DNA of 64,000 nucleotides from Zongyangia hominis (GCF_014385095.1 NZ_JACRTC010000001.1:434001-498000), one strand, 5' to 3'. Positions 28,560-37,280 are shown, numbered from the stretch's first letter. A program made the numbers and translations. Notes: generated by a model from the sequence alone, not told the origin.

Positions 28560-29075
28560 TTAAGAAAGGGGCATGAGGATGGCAATCAGGATACCGAGCA
28601 GAGCGCCCGCCAGAACTTGGAGCGGCGTATGCCCGATAAACTCCTTGAGAAGTTTGTCCTCATCCTCCAGCTCAGACTCCTCGTCGGCGATGTCGTCCGC
28701 CACCTCTTTGGTAAATTGTATGGCGTCGCCGTTTCCTAATTTCTTAAAATCGAAGACAATTTTGTTAATGACCTTGGCCTGTTCCCCGGCGGCCCGGCGC
28801 ACGCCCATGGCGTCGTACATAACAATGGCCGCCAGCACAAAGGCCACGGCAAACATGGGGGAAGAAAATCCAAATTTCCGGGCCATGGCCACCGTCAGCC
28901 CCGCCACTGTCGCCGAGTGGGAACTTGGCATCCCTCCCGAGCCCACCAACCGCTCCAACACCAATTCCCGGGTGCGAATCATGGTGAAGATGGTTTTGAG
29001 AAGCTGGGCGGCAAACCAGGACAAAAGCGCTACATTTAAAGAATAGTTGCTGAAGAGCTGTTGCAGGACTCTCAT
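28560..29075 (-). CDS. Divergent PAP2 family membrane protein
   Basis: A 171-residue protein of the divergent PAP2 (DUF212) family. It has hydrophobic segments near both ends and in the middle, with the motif GSGGMPSSHSA and YDAMGVRRAAGEQA. Related PAP2 enzymes remove phosphate from lipid phosphates. Its place between the prenyl-diphosphate synthase and dxs suggests a lipid or prenyl-phosphate substrate, but this is inference. The family lacks parts of the classic PAP2 signature, so activity is uncertain. Confidence 0.85.
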   Translation of the reverse strand: MRVLQQLFSNYSLNVALLSWFAAQLLKTIFTMIRTRELVLERLVGSGGMPSSHSATVAGLTVAMARKFGFSSPMFAVAFVLAAIVMYDAMGVRRAAGEQAKVINKIVFDFKKLGNGDAIQFTKEVADDIADEESELEDEDKLLKEFIGHTPLQVLAGALLGILIAILMPLS

Positions 29076-29088
29076 GGTTCTCTCCTTA

Positions 29089-29979
29089 CTATTTTTGTCT
29101 GTTTGCCAGCATGTCGGTCACTTCGTACAAGAAACGGTCGGAGGTTCCCCACGCGTCGAGGATGCCCTTGGCCTGGGATGACAGACGCTTTACTTCCGCC
29201 TGTGCCTCGGAGAGTCCAAGGAGAGTAACGAAGGTGGTCTTTTCATTTTCCCGATCGCTGCCCACCGGTTTGCCCAAGACTTCCGGAGAGCTAGTGACAT
29301 CCAGCATATCGTCCACAATCTGAAATGCCAGTCCTATTTTTTCCGCGTACTGTTGTGCGAGCGCGAGCTGATCCTCGCTTCCCCGTCCGGCCAGCACGCC
29401 AAGCTGGGTGCTCGCTTTGATGAGCGCCCCGGTTTTGAGGGCGTGCATCTGCCGGATATGATCGAGGTCCACCGGCTGTCCCTCGCTCTCCAAGTCGATG
29501 ACCTGGCCGCCGATCATGCCGCACACCCCCGCCGCCTCGGCTAGGACGCCGACAGCGCGCGCGATCTGTTCGCTGCCCACTTTTTTAGCGTCGGCCTTCG
29601 CGAGGGTCCCAAAGGCGAGGGTTAAGAGGCCGTCGCCCGCTAAAAGAGCCATGGCCTCCCCAAACTGGACGTGGCAGGAGGGCTTGCCCCGGCGCATATC
29701 GTCGTCGTCCATGCAGGGCAGGTCGTCATGGATGAGGGAGTAGGAATGAATCATCTCCACCGCGCAGGCAAAGGGAAGGGCGTCCTCCGCTTCCCCGCCG
29801 CACTGACGGCAAAACTCCATAGTAAGCACCGGTCGGATACGCTTCCCCCCGGCCATAGCGCTGTATTTCATCGCCTGCATCACACTCTTTTGCAGGCAGT
29901 CCTCCCCAGGCAGATAGGAAATAAGCGCCTGGTCGATTTGTGTACCGTATTCTTTTAGCCGTTCCTCCAAGAAATTCAT
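29089..29979 (-). CDS. ispA: Polyprenyl (farnesyl) diphosphate synthase
   Basis: Builds farnesyl or geranyl diphosphate from isopentenyl and dimethylallyl diphosphate. It has 296 residues from the ATG at 29979 preceded by GGGAGCG. Both aspartate-rich motifs are present: HDDLPCMDDDDMRRG and FQIVDDMLD. The two residues between the paired aspartates of the first motif fit short-chain enzymes. It lies 34 bp after xseB in the nusB-recN operon, the normal order in Firmicutes. Confidence 0.95.
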   Translation of the reverse strand: MNFLEERLKEYGTQIDQALISYLPGEDCLQKSVMQAMKYSAMAGGKRIRPVLTMEFCRQCGGEAEDALPFACAVEMIHSYSLIHDDLPCMDDDDMRRGKPSCHVQFGEAMALLAGDGLLTLAFGTLAKADAKKVGSEQIARAVGVLAEAAGVCGMIGGQVIDLESEGQPVDLDHIRQMHALKTGALIKASTQLGVLAGRGSEDQLALAQQYAEKIGLAFQIVDDMLDVTSSPEVLGKPVGSDRENEKTTFVTLLGLSEAQAEVKRLSSQAKGILDAWGTSDRFLYEVTDMLANRQK

Positions 29980-30013
29980 GGAACGCTCCCATCCGCCGCG
30001 ATCTGCGGCAATC

Positions 30014-30268
30014 TTATAAATTTTCCTGTTCTTCTTCTCCGCCATCCATGGGGAGAGCCTCTTTATCCGCAATACCGGCGGGAATCGTCAGCTTTTCTAC
30101 CCGAAGCCTAGCATTTTCCAGCGTCTCATTGCAATAGGAAATGAGGGAAACGCCCTCCTCAAAGAGCTTGAGTGAGTCGTCTAAGGAAGCGTTATTTTGT
30201 TCGAGCAGCGCAACGATTTCTTCGAGACGCTGCATGGCGCTTTCAAAAGTCTGTTTCTTTTTCGGCAC
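30014..30268 (-). CDS. xseB: Exodeoxyribonuclease VII small subunit
   Basis: An 84-residue subunit that binds the large subunit XseA to form exonuclease VII. The family motif FESAMQRLEEIVALLE...SLDDSLKLFEEG is clear. It begins five bases after the end of xseA. The acidic tail (GGEEEQENL) is poorly conserved in the family. Confidence 0.95.
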   Translation of the reverse strand: MPKKKQTFESAMQRLEEIVALLEQNNASLDDSLKLFEEGVSLISYCNETLENARLRVEKLTIPAGIADKEALPMDGGEEEQENL

Positions 30269-30273
30269 GTCAC

Positions 30274-31479
30274 TTACTCCTTCTCTTGGCTTACCTGGAT
30301 GATCCGAGCATCTACGCTCCCCTCACCCAGGCGGATCAGGACCTCATCGCCGTCGTACAGTTCTTTACTATGTTTGACGATTTGCCCCTGTTTATATACC
30401 ACACTGTACCCCCGGGACAAAATCCCCAGGGGATTATAAGAATTGAGCAGCGCCGCCTGGTGGCTGAGCGCTGTCTCATGATTATTCATCTTGGACTGCA
30501 TATTTTTACATATTGATTGTACCAAAAAATCCAGCCGCTGTCTATTTTTATCCACCAAAAATGTGGGAGACTTTATGCATTCTTTTTGTGAAAGTTGTTC
30601 GAGCCGGTGGATGCCGCCTTCAATTTTGGCGTCCATGGCCGCATAGAGCCGCACTTCGCCACCCGCCAATTGATAGGTCAAATCCACCTGGCTGGGTGAG
30701 ACGAGCTCGGCAGCGGCCGACGGCGTCGGAGCACGCAGATCCGAAACAAAGTCGGCGATGGTGAAGTCCGTCTCGTGGCCCACGGCCGACACCACCGGCA
30801 CCCGGCAGGCAAAGATGGCCCGGGCGAGCCGCTCGTCGTTAAACGCCCAAAGGTCCTCAATACTGCCGCCGCCCCGTCCGATGATGATGACGTCGGCCTG
30901 GCCGTACCGCTCCATAAGCTGTAAGGAGGCGATAAGATTCTCCGCCGCGTCTTCCCCTTGCACCTTGGAGGGGCAAAGCACCAAGCGGCACAGCGGATAG
31001 CGGCGGCCCAGGACGTTGCGGATGTCCTGGAGTACCGCGCCGGTCTCGGAGGTGATGACGCCCACCCGTTTGGGATAGGCGGGCAGCGGCTTTTTATACC
31101 GCTCGTCAAAGAGCCCCTCCGCCGCCAGCTTCGCTTTGAGCTGTTCATAGGCTAAATACAGCGCGCCCTTGCCCATGGGCTGCATGTCGTAGACATAAAG
31201 CTGATAGACGCCGTCCCGCTCAAATACGTCCACATCCCCCTTGACCACCACCTTCATGCCGTTTTGGGGGGCAAAACGGATGGAAGACGCGTAGCCGCGG
31301 AACATGACCGCCTTGACGGCGCACTTGCCGTCCTTGAGGGTGAAGTAAAAATGTCCGGATTTGACGTGGTTGACGAAGTTGGAAATCTCCCCTTCCACCA
31401 AAAGCCCGGAAAGTTGGGGATCTTCGACGAATTTGCCCTTGATGTAGTGGTTGAGCATGGAGACGGTCAAGACATTCAT
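30274..31479 (-). CDS. xseA: Exodeoxyribonuclease VII large subunit
   Basis: Catalytic subunit of the single-strand exonuclease VII, 401 residues from the ATG at 31479. The N-terminal OB fold (VEGEISNF...GHFYFTLKD) is followed by the catalytic domain with the conserved GRGGGSIEDLWAFN and SAVGHETDFTIADFVSDLRAPTPSAAAEL, then a coiled-coil C-terminus. The start ATG overlaps the stop of the upstream M22 gene in ATGA. Confidence 0.96.
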   Translation of the reverse strand: MNVLTVSMLNHYIKGKFVEDPQLSGLLVEGEISNFVNHVKSGHFYFTLKDGKCAVKAVMFRGYASSIRFAPQNGMKVVVKGDVDVFERDGVYQLYVYDMQPMGKGALYLAYEQLKAKLAAEGLFDERYKKPLPAYPKRVGVITSETGAVLQDIRNVLGRRYPLCRLVLCPSKVQGEDAAENLIASLQLMERYGQADVIIIGRGGGSIEDLWAFNDERLARAIFACRVPVVSAVGHETDFTIADFVSDLRAPTPSAAAELVSPSQVDLTYQLAGGEVRLYAAMDAKIEGGIHRLEQLSQKECIKSPTFLVDKNRQRLDFLVQSICKNMQSKMNNHETALSHQAALLNSYNPLGILSRGYSVVYKQGQIVKHSKELYDGDEVLIRLGEGSVDARIIQVSQEKE

Positions 31480-32414
31480 GGTTTCACCGCTTTCATGGAG
31501 GTTAAAATTGCCGTGCCGCAGGCGTTGTCGCTGGAAAAGGCGGGTGCTGCAAAGAAGGCGCCGTATCTTTTTTGCATGGCGTCCCGGATGATGGAATTGG
31601 ACATGACGCCGCCGGCGCACAGGATGGGCAATTGCCCCACCTGGGAGAGGACGGCGTCCGCCATCCCCATGACGGCGGTTCCCACCGCCTCGATGCAGTA
31701 TCGGGCCACCTGCTCGGGCGGCGCACCCTTGGAAAGAAGCTGCCTGCACTGATTTTCCACCCCCGAAAGGCAGCAGTCTGCCCCCTTCATGGTGGATCGC
31801 ACCCGCACAGGCTCCCGCCAGCGAAGAGCCAGTTCCTCGAGCTGAGGGCCCGCCGGAAAGGAGAGGCCCAGCAGATGGCCCACCCGGTCCACGGCCTGCC
31901 CGGCCTTGAGATCCAGACTGGTGGCCATCAGCGTGATGTCAAAAATCCGCTCGGGATCCGGACGAATTAGCAGACACTCGGTGGTGCCCCCCGAAATGTG
32001 AAAAGCGAGGAAGGGGCGTTCGATGAGCGTCTTCTGTCCGGACGAAAAAACAGCGGCCATGATATGGCCGGCCTGATGGGAGAAAGAATAGAGCGGCACA
32101 TGAAGGGCGCTCGCCACCGAGGTGGCCGACAGCTCCCCCACCAGGAAGCAGGGCATGTAAGATCCCTCCACATCCCGGGGACGGGCGGACACCCCCACCG
32201 CGCCAATTTTTTCGCACTCACGCGCAAAAAGCCGGGCAATGATGTCCGGCAGTTGCTTGACGTGGTGAAAGACCGCGTCGCTTTGTCTGAGCCCCACCTC
32301 GCCCTCTCGGACGGGAAGCAGCTTTTTTTCACTGAGGACCTCCCCGGTTTCCGCCCGGTAGAGAGCCGCCGAGGTGGTATAATTGCTGGTATCAATTCCT
32401 AAAAAACAGCTCAT
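31476..32414 (-). CDS. TsaD-like M22-family paralogue
   Basis: A 312-residue protein of the TsaD/Gcp (peptidase M22) fold: GIDTSNYTTSAALY at the start, SHQAGH in place of the usual metal-binding HxxxH stretch of TsaD, HISGGTTE, and ILCAGGVMSN near the end. True TsaD makes the t6A tRNA modification and is typically about 340 residues; this shorter version located between nusB and xseA is a recurring clostridial paralogue of unknown role. It overlaps both neighbours by the four bases ATGA. Whether it retains enzymatic activity is open. Confidence 0.82.
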   Translation of the reverse strand: MSCFLGIDTSNYTTSAALYRAETGEVLSEKKLLPVREGEVGLRQSDAVFHHVKQLPDIIARLFARECEKIGAVGVSARPRDVEGSYMPCFLVGELSATSVASALHVPLYSFSHQAGHIMAAVFSSGQKTLIERPFLAFHISGGTTECLLIRPDPERIFDITLMATSLDLKAGQAVDRVGHLLGLSFPAGPQLEELALRWREPVRVRSTMKGADCCLSGVENQCRQLLSKGAPPEQVARYCIEAVGTAVMGMADAVLSQVGQLPILCAGGVMSNSIIRDAMQKRYGAFFAAPAFSSDNACGTAILTSMKAVKP

Positions 32415-32836
32415 TCCTGTGATAGTTCCTCTTTGATTTTTTCTAGGTCTTTGGCCACAGCGCCCAGAACGCCGTTACAAAAAGAGGCGTCGTCCTCGGT
32501 GGCGTATTTTTTCGCAATCTCCACCGCTTCGTTGATGGAGACGCTCACCGGTACCTCTTCCATATAAAGCATTTCACTGATGGACATGCGCAGGATGGCC
32601 AAGGACACCTTGACAATCCGCTCCAGCTTCCACTTGGTGGAATATTTGTCGATGAGCGCGTCTACAGCCTCCAAATGGCCATAGACGGCCTCGGCGAGAC
32701 GGTAGGAAAACTTGTCCACATTAAGGTCTCGGCCCGCCTGGGCGTTTTCGATGATGGTGTCAAGAGAGTCCTGCTGGTTGAAGGACTTTTCAAATACCAG
32801 GATAAAAGCCTGTTCTCTGGCTTCACTTCTCGTCAT
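32411..32836 (-). CDS. nusB: Transcription antitermination factor NusB
   Basis: A 141-residue RNA-binding factor that with NusE (S10) supports processive rRNA transcription. It starts MTRSEAREQAFILVFEKSF and contains ILRMSISEMLYMEEVPVSVSINEAVEIAKKY, the family core. It is the first gene of the operon that runs to recN and overlaps the M22 gene by ATGA. Confidence 0.95.
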   Translation of the reverse strand: MTRSEAREQAFILVFEKSFNQQDSLDTIIENAQAGRDLNVDKFSYRLAEAVYGHLEAVDALIDKYSTKWKLERIVKVSLAILRMSISEMLYMEEVPVSVSINEAVEIAKKYATEDDASFCNGVLGAVAKDLEKIKEELSQE

Positions 32837-32938
32837 AATGCTACTCCATTCTGCCTCACAGCCGGAAAGGACAAGATAAGCTTGCCGGTTTCCGGAAGGG
32901 CATGGGATTTCCAGATGAATGTAAAGGATATATAGATT

Positions 32939-32967
32939 ATTTTACCATAAAAACTACGGTGATTCCA
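32939..32967 (-). promoter_or_regulatory. Candidate promoter of the nusB-recN operon
   Basis: TGGAAT (32967-32962), 17-bp spacer, TAAAAT (32944-32939) with an upstream TGG extended -10. It is the best candidate between the Asp23 terminator and nusB, but the -35 match is poor. Confidence 0.45.
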
Positions 32968-33013
32968 CTTGTTTTTCTCATCTTTTCTTCATTGCCTTCT
33001 TGCGGCGAAAAAA

Positions 33014-33039
33014 GCCCCCCGTCAAAAAAGACGGAGGGC
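33014..33039 (-). terminator. Terminator of the Asp23-family gene
   Basis: Stem GCCCTCCGTC / GACGGGGGGC (minus strand, one G-T pair) with a T6 loop, followed by TTTTTTCGCC. It separates the sporulation/Asp23 unit from nusB. Confidence 0.88.
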
Positions 33040-33048
33040 AAAATAAGC

Positions 33049-33408
33049 TTACTGGGCGGCGGCTTCCTCAAAGACGATGCCGGCCACGGTGACATTGACC
33101 TTGGACACGGTGATGCCGGTCATGTTTTGGACCGACTCTTTGACGCCGGACTGAATCTGCTCCGCAACCTGGGGAACTTTGGCGCCAAACTTCAGATTAA
33201 CGTTGAGGTCGATGACGGCGATGTCGTCGTTGAGCTCAATGCGGATGGCCTTTCCCTTGGCCGGATGAAATCCCTTGATGGGTGCCACAAAGGGCGCCAG
33301 GGACGCGACGCCTTCCACCTCGGTGGCGGCGAACTTTGCGATGGTGGCAAGTACGTCTTCCGATATTTTCAGGCTTCCGATCGCCTCTTTGTTTGGTCTT
33401 TGTTCCAT
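33049..33408 (-). CDS. Asp23/Gls24 family envelope stress protein
   Basis: A 119-residue Asp23-family protein starting at the ATG at 33408 after AAAGGAGG. It has the family pattern ISEDVLATIAKFAATEVEGVASLA near the N-terminus and IDLNVNLKFGAKVPQVAEQIQ in the middle. Homologues such as YqhY are often found between the spoIIIA genes and nusB in Firmicutes and are linked to membrane or lipid homeostasis. It has its own promoter and terminator here. Confidence 0.92.
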   Translation of the reverse strand: MEQRPNKEAIGSLKISEDVLATIAKFAATEVEGVASLAPFVAPIKGFHPAKGKAIRIELNDDIAVIDLNVNLKFGAKVPQVAEQIQSGVKESVQNMTGITVSKVNVTVAGIVFEEAAAQ

Positions 33409-33491
33409 AGTTGCGGCCTCCTTTGGTGTTGCGCCGGCACTGTGGCCCATCCGCACACCATCATGAAATTCCTTGTGGTGAAATTAGTACT

Positions 33492-33519
33492 ATTATACCA
33501 CAAAAAATGGATTTCACAA
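33492..33519 (-). promoter_or_regulatory. Promoter of the Asp23-family gene
   Basis: TTGTGA (33519-33514), 16-bp spacer, TATAAT (33497-33492) preceded by TGG. The -35 hexamer directly abuts the spoIIIAH stop codon. Confidence 0.65.
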
Positions 33520-34062
33520 CTATTTGACTTCGACTATCGAGATATTTTCTACCGGCACATCGGTCTCCTGCAACAGGATTTCCTTGATCTGCGCCGCTTC
33601 GTTTTCTAATAAGCCGTCGGTTTTGACGATGACGTTGGCCTTGTCGTCGTCAATGTAGGCGATGCAATCGGCAAAGCCTTTGGCTTTGATCAGGTTTTCA
33701 ATCCGGCTTTCGGTTTCGATGGCGCTGGCGATCTGGGAAGCCTGGGCGGAGAGCGTCTCCTTCTGGTCCTCTTCGATGCTGGTGTCGGAAATCATGGTCT
33801 GGATGGTTTCCACCGCTTCATCTCTCGTCTTCTGGCGGCTGAGCTTGGCTTCGGCAAAATAGGTTTCCGCATCCTTTTCTTCCACGCCGTTTTGGTTGTC
33901 GACATACTGGGCGTCGCCATAGTTTTTCACATTGGACTCGGTCTGGCCGGTGACGGCCAAATCATTGCCGCTGGAAAACTGCCAATTGAGATAGATGGCG
34001 ATGCCCAGCACCAGGATGAGGGATGCTAAGATGATCTGTCTTTTTCCAATAATCATATTCAT
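33520..34062 (-). CDS. spoIIIAH: Stage III sporulation protein AH
   Basis: Mother-cell membrane protein of the SpoIIIA-SpoIIQ channel (feeding tube), 180 residues from the ATG at 34062 (AGGAGGAACAACC precedes it). A single membrane segment (about 8-24, QIILASLILVLGIAIYL) is followed by an extracytoplasmic part ending in a YscJ/FliF-like fold (ENLIKAKGFADCIAYIDDDKANVIVKT region). AH binds SpoIIQ in other species. It is the last gene of the spoIIIA cluster. Confidence 0.93.
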   Translation of the reverse strand: MNMIIGKRQIILASLILVLGIAIYLNWQFSSGNDLAVTGQTESNVKNYGDAQYVDNQNGVEEKDAETYFAEAKLSRQKTRDEAVETIQTMISDTSIEEDQKETLSAQASQIASAIETESRIENLIKAKGFADCIAYIDDDKANVIVKTDGLLENEAAQIKEILLQETDVPVENISIVEVK

Positions 34063-34148
34063 GGTTGTTCCTCCTGAAGTCAGTTTGATTTTTCTATCAT
34101 GCTCGCGGCGGAAAGGAGCTGCTTCCCGCCGCGCTAAGCCATGGAAAC

Positions 34149-34736
34149 TCATCCGCCCAGCTTGGTGACGCACACTTTGCTGGCCGAGATGTCGAGGGCG
34201 ACGGTGACCGCATCAATGACCCGCTGCTGTACGGCGATGCTGTCCCCGCCCTCACAGACCACCACCACGCCTTTGACCTTGGGTTCAATCTGCTTTTGAA
34301 TCAGCGCTTGTTTTTGTCCATTTTCATCTTCTACCAAAATCAGATTGCTTTCCTTCACGTCCTTGGTCTGGGTCTTTTTCGACTCCCCGGAACCCACGTC
34401 CTCCGTACGGTCCCGGCTGTCCTTGGTTTCGCTGGCGTAGACATACTCCTCCGAGCTTGCCAGGGTCACCATGACCTTATTCTCCCCCACCCCCTCGATG
34501 GAGGAAACGATCTGGTCGATTTTCTCTTCCAGGGTTTCGGTGTAATTTGCCATCACCTGCTTGGAATCTATGTCGGCCGTCTGCGGTTTCTTTTGTGTCT
34601 TGGAGCCGCATTCGGAAAGAAGAATCATGAGAATGCCCGCGATGCCGATGAGCACTATCACTTTGACCTTGGTGTCCTTGCCAAAGAGCTTGGCGGCCCC
34701 GGCTTTAATTATCTGCCACGTGCTTTTAAAGTCCAC
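34149..34736 (-). CDS. spoIIIAG: Stage III sporulation protein AG
   Basis: A 195-residue ring-forming component of the SpoIIIA complex. One N-terminal membrane segment (about 25-42, VIVLIGIAGILMILL) precedes a linker and a ring-building domain with VEGVGENKVMVTLASSEEYVYA and KGVVVVCEGGDSIAVQQRVIDAV. It lies one base after spoIIIAF and 86 bp before spoIIIAH. Confidence 0.94.
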   Translation of the reverse strand: MDFKSTWQIIKAGAAKLFGKDTKVKVIVLIGIAGILMILLSECGSKTQKKPQTADIDSKQVMANYTETLEEKIDQIVSSIEGVGENKVMVTLASSEEYVYASETKDSRDRTEDVGSGESKKTQTKDVKESNLILVEDENGQKQALIQKQIEPKVKGVVVVCEGGDSIAVQQRVIDAVTVALDISASKVCVTKLGG

Positions 34737-34737
34737 C

Positions 34738-35229
34738 TCAATACACCTCCTTCACATAGGTGATCTCCGGCTTTTTCCCCAGATCCTTTTCGATTTGTCG
34801 GCTGATGGCCTGGTCTTGTGAAAGAAAGGCATCTGGGAGGGTAAGTTCTATTTGATTAATTACTATGCCGGACTTGTCGTCTACATTCATGTTTATGTTG
34901 ATTTTGGACTGCTCAATGCCAAAACTTTTGAGGATGCTTTCGATGTGGGACTCGATGGTATCGGTCACGGTTTTGATCAGCTGTCCATTGATCGTCTCGT
35001 TTAAATCCGACGCGTGGTCCTGGGTTTTCTGCTCGAGTTCATCGGTGAGGACATCGTCAAAGCGCAGATTGCCAAAGGCAAAGGGGGTGATGATACAGCA
35101 GAGCATAAACAGAGACAGGGTAATCTTGAAGACCTTGGCGAGATTCTTTGACGGCGTGAGCATATAGATGAGGGACCCCGCCACCATGCAGCAGCAAAGG
35201 GAAAAGGCCCATTCTCTGATGACTTCCAT
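34738..35229 (-). CDS. spoIIIAF: Stage III sporulation protein AF
   Basis: A 163-residue membrane protein with two N-terminal hydrophobic segments (about 7-24 and 33-50) and a soluble C-terminal ring-like domain (INMNVDDKSGIVINQIELTLP). It belongs to the channel built by the mother cell during engulfment. It lies 3 bp downstream of spoIIIAE. Confidence 0.93.
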   Translation of the reverse strand: MEVIREWAFSLCCCMVAGSLIYMLTPSKNLAKVFKITLSLFMLCCIITPFAFGNLRFDDVLTDELEQKTQDHASDLNETINGQLIKTVTDTIESHIESILKSFGIEQSKININMNVDDKSGIVINQIELTLPDAFLSQDQAISRQIEKDLGKKPEITYVKEVY

Positions 35230-35232
35230 ATG

Positions 35233-36390
35233 TTATCCCCCCGTTCCCAGCATCATCATGATGGTGGTGGTAATGATGATGAGCATCATGAAGCAAAGGA
35301 TGATGGAGAGAATGATGCTGATGACGCTGGAGGTGGCCTTGAGTACCGGCGCGATCCCCTCCACCCCGAGAAAGTCCGCCACGATCTGGGAGACCTTGGT
35401 CACCAGCAGCCAGGAGACGCTCTCGATGAGCAGCGGAAGGAAGGTAAGCACGGCGATGATAATGCCGTAGGCCCCCACCGAGGTCTTGAGGAGCTTGACG
35501 CAGCTTTGCACCGAGCCCAGCGCGTCGGAGAGAGCCCCGCCCACCACGGGGATCACGCTGCTGATGAGGAACTTGGTGGCCTTGAGGGACACGGTGTCCG
35601 CGCTGGAAGCGACGATGCCTTGGATGGAGAGAATGCCCACGAAGACGGTGAGTAGCCCGCCCAATGCCCAGCAGACAAAGGACTTGATGCTGTCTGCGAT
35701 CTTATAAAGCTGAAATTCGGGGTTGATGGACGCGACGATGGCGATGGCTAGATAGATACCCAAGAAGGGTACGAGCGTCCGGGAAACGAGGACCGAGACA
35801 ATCTCCGCCGCCCAGAAGAGAAAGATCTGGTAGGAGGTGGAGGTGACGATCTGTCCCCCGGCGGTCATCACCCCGGAAAGAACGGGGACAAAGCTGATGA
35901 GAAAATTGGAGCAGTCGAAGATGGTTTTCCCGGTCTTGGAGATGCAGTCGATGACCGGGGTGATGACCGCTGCGCAGATGCACAGGATGGACACCACGTG
36001 GAAAACTTCGTTGAGCCGGTTTTTGGCGATGGACTGCTTGAGGGTATTCATCAAAGCGCATAAAACAATGATGCCCACCACGATGGCCAGCAGCTTGATG
36101 GGGCGTACGACGATCCCCTTGATCTGGTCGACAAAGAAAGGGAGGAACTCTTTGGGCGATAAGGAGAGAATTTTCTGAAAGGAAATGGTGTCGAGCCCCA
36201 GGTCATAGAGGGACTCCTTGACCTCCTCCGGCGCGTTTTCGATGAGCTCATCGGCGCCTGACGACTGGAGCTGTTCGTCAAACTGCTCCTGGATGTCGGG
36301 ACTTTGAGACTGACTTTCTCCCGAGGAAGCCGCGTGCACCGGGACGGTGAGAAGCACGAGCACCAATAGAAACAGCAGTATTTTTTTCAT
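35233..36390 (-). CDS. spoIIIAE: Stage III sporulation protein AE
   Basis: A 385-residue polytopic membrane protein with an N-terminal signal sequence (MKKILLFLLVLVLLTVPVHA), a soluble stretch of about 75 residues and about eight hydrophobic segments. It is the largest membrane subunit of the SpoIIIA complex. It sits 30 bp after spoIIIAD in the conserved order AC-AD-AE-AF-AG-AH. Confidence 0.95.
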   Translation of the reverse strand: MKKILLFLLVLVLLTVPVHAASSGESQSQSPDIQEQFDEQLQSSGADELIENAPEEVKESLYDLGLDTISFQKILSLSPKEFLPFFVDQIKGIVVRPIKLLAIVVGIIVLCALMNTLKQSIAKNRLNEVFHVVSILCICAAVITPVIDCISKTGKTIFDCSNFLISFVPVLSGVMTAGGQIVTSTSYQIFLFWAAEIVSVLVSRTLVPFLGIYLAIAIVASINPEFQLYKIADSIKSFVCWALGGLLTVFVGILSIQGIVASSADTVSLKATKFLISSVIPVVGGALSDALGSVQSCVKLLKTSVGAYGIIIAVLTFLPLLIESVSWLLVTKVSQIVADFLGVEGIAPVLKATSSVISIILSIILCFMMLIIITTTIMMMLGTGG

Positions 36391-36420
36391 GGGCCATCCT
36401 CTTTTTTACACATCCGCCCT

Positions 36421-36810
36421 TTAGGCGTTAATCAGTTTGGAGGCGATGGAGAGCAGCACGTTAAACAGCGGCAGACTGACTAACAGCACGGCGACTCTGC
36501 CTGCGATCTCGATTTTGGAGGCGATGGCTGTCTGCCCGGCGTCCACGCAGGCGTCACTAGCCAGCTGGGTGACAAAGCAGATGCCCAGCGATTTAAATAG
36601 GATGCCGGTATACTCAAACTCCATGTTGATATTGGAAAAAAGGTCGCGGATCTGTTCAAAAATCGGAAGGGACTGTACCAGAACAACCAAAAATACGGTG
36701 ACTCCCACCGCCAGGCTGACACCGATGGCATATTCGGGCTTGTACTGCTTGAGCAGCACCGCCAGCACCATGCCCACAATGCCGATGCCGATGATGGTGA
36801 TGATATTCAT
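36421..36810 (-). CDS. spoIIIAD: Stage III sporulation protein AD
   Basis: A 129-residue membrane protein with about four hydrophobic segments (for example IITIIGIGIVGMVLAVLL and VALLVSLPLFNVLLSIA). It resembles the small inner-membrane subunits of secretion systems. The ATG overlaps the spoIIIAC stop in ATGA, so the two are translationally coupled. Confidence 0.94.
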   Translation of the reverse strand: MNIITIIGIGIVGMVLAVLLKQYKPEYAIGVSLAVGVTVFLVVLVQSLPIFEQIRDLFSNINMEFEYTGILFKSLGICFVTQLASDACVDAGQTAIASKIEIAGRVAVLLVSLPLFNVLLSIASKLINA

Positions 36811-37001
36811 AATCCGAAGACCGATTTGACCACAGTGAAGAGATTGCTGATTTCATAGACAATCATCATGAGCACCACAATGAGACCGGCAAGCGTCGTC
36901 ATCATCGCCTGCTCTTCCCTGCCGGAGCGGATGAGCACCTGGTTGAGCACAGCCACTATAATTCCGATTGCCGCAATTTTAAAGATCAAATCCACATCCA
37001 T
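36807..37001 (-). CDS. spoIIIAC: Stage III sporulation protein AC
   Basis: A 64-residue protein with two membrane helices (about 6-24 and 32-52) and the motif VLNQVLIRSGREEQAMMTTLAG between and into them, typical of SpoIIIAC. Here it starts the distal part of the cluster, since a terminator and a 279-bp gap separate it from spoIIIAB. Confidence 0.94.
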   Translation of the reverse strand: MDVDLIFKIAAIGIIVAVLNQVLIRSGREEQAMMTTLAGLIVVLMMIVYEISNLFTVVKSVFGL

Positions 37002-37280
37002 AATTTTTCATCGTCCTTTCCTCCAAACTTGTCCTTTGCATTATAGATATGCCTGTCCTCTTCACTTCAGAACCACTTTTTGTCCGAAGTCCCCTTCCGC
37101 GGCAAAACGGGGCCTTTGTGTGCGACGCCTGCCGGGCCTGGGTGTATAGCACAAGAGGCATGTGCGCAAGCACCTCTTACCATAGACCCGAGTCTGAGCT
37201 CCTCCGTCGCTGCCTCGGTGGATTGATATATAAAAATCCGGGAAGGAAATCTTCTCGCTTTCCTTCCCGGATTTTTTTGG
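37002..37280 (-). other. 279-bp gap inside the spoIIIA cluster
   Basis: No gene seen. Reading on the minus strand, it contains the spoIIIAB terminator, then a hairpin with a GCAA tetraloop (GTGC-GCAA-GCAC flanked by AAGAG/CTCTT, near 37150-37180 on the plus strand). A TATAAT at 37045-37040 lies before spoIIIAC without a good -35, so it may be a promoter for another sigma factor such as sigma-E or sigma-G. Confidence 0.5.
37233..37275 (-). terminator. Terminator after spoIIIAB
   Basis: A 17-bp perfect stem (37233-37249 / 37259-37275, core ATCCGGGAAGGAAA) with a nine-base loop, ending in ATTTTTATATATC on the minus strand. It lies 6 bp past the spoIIIAB stop and would cut the spoIIIA transcript in two. 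Confidence 0.85.

Noticed and set aside
33009..33519. Possible riboswitch upstream of the Asp23-family gene
   Set aside because: The short leader contains only a promoter and ribosome-binding site; the hairpin at 33014-33039 lies downstream of the gene and is its terminator.
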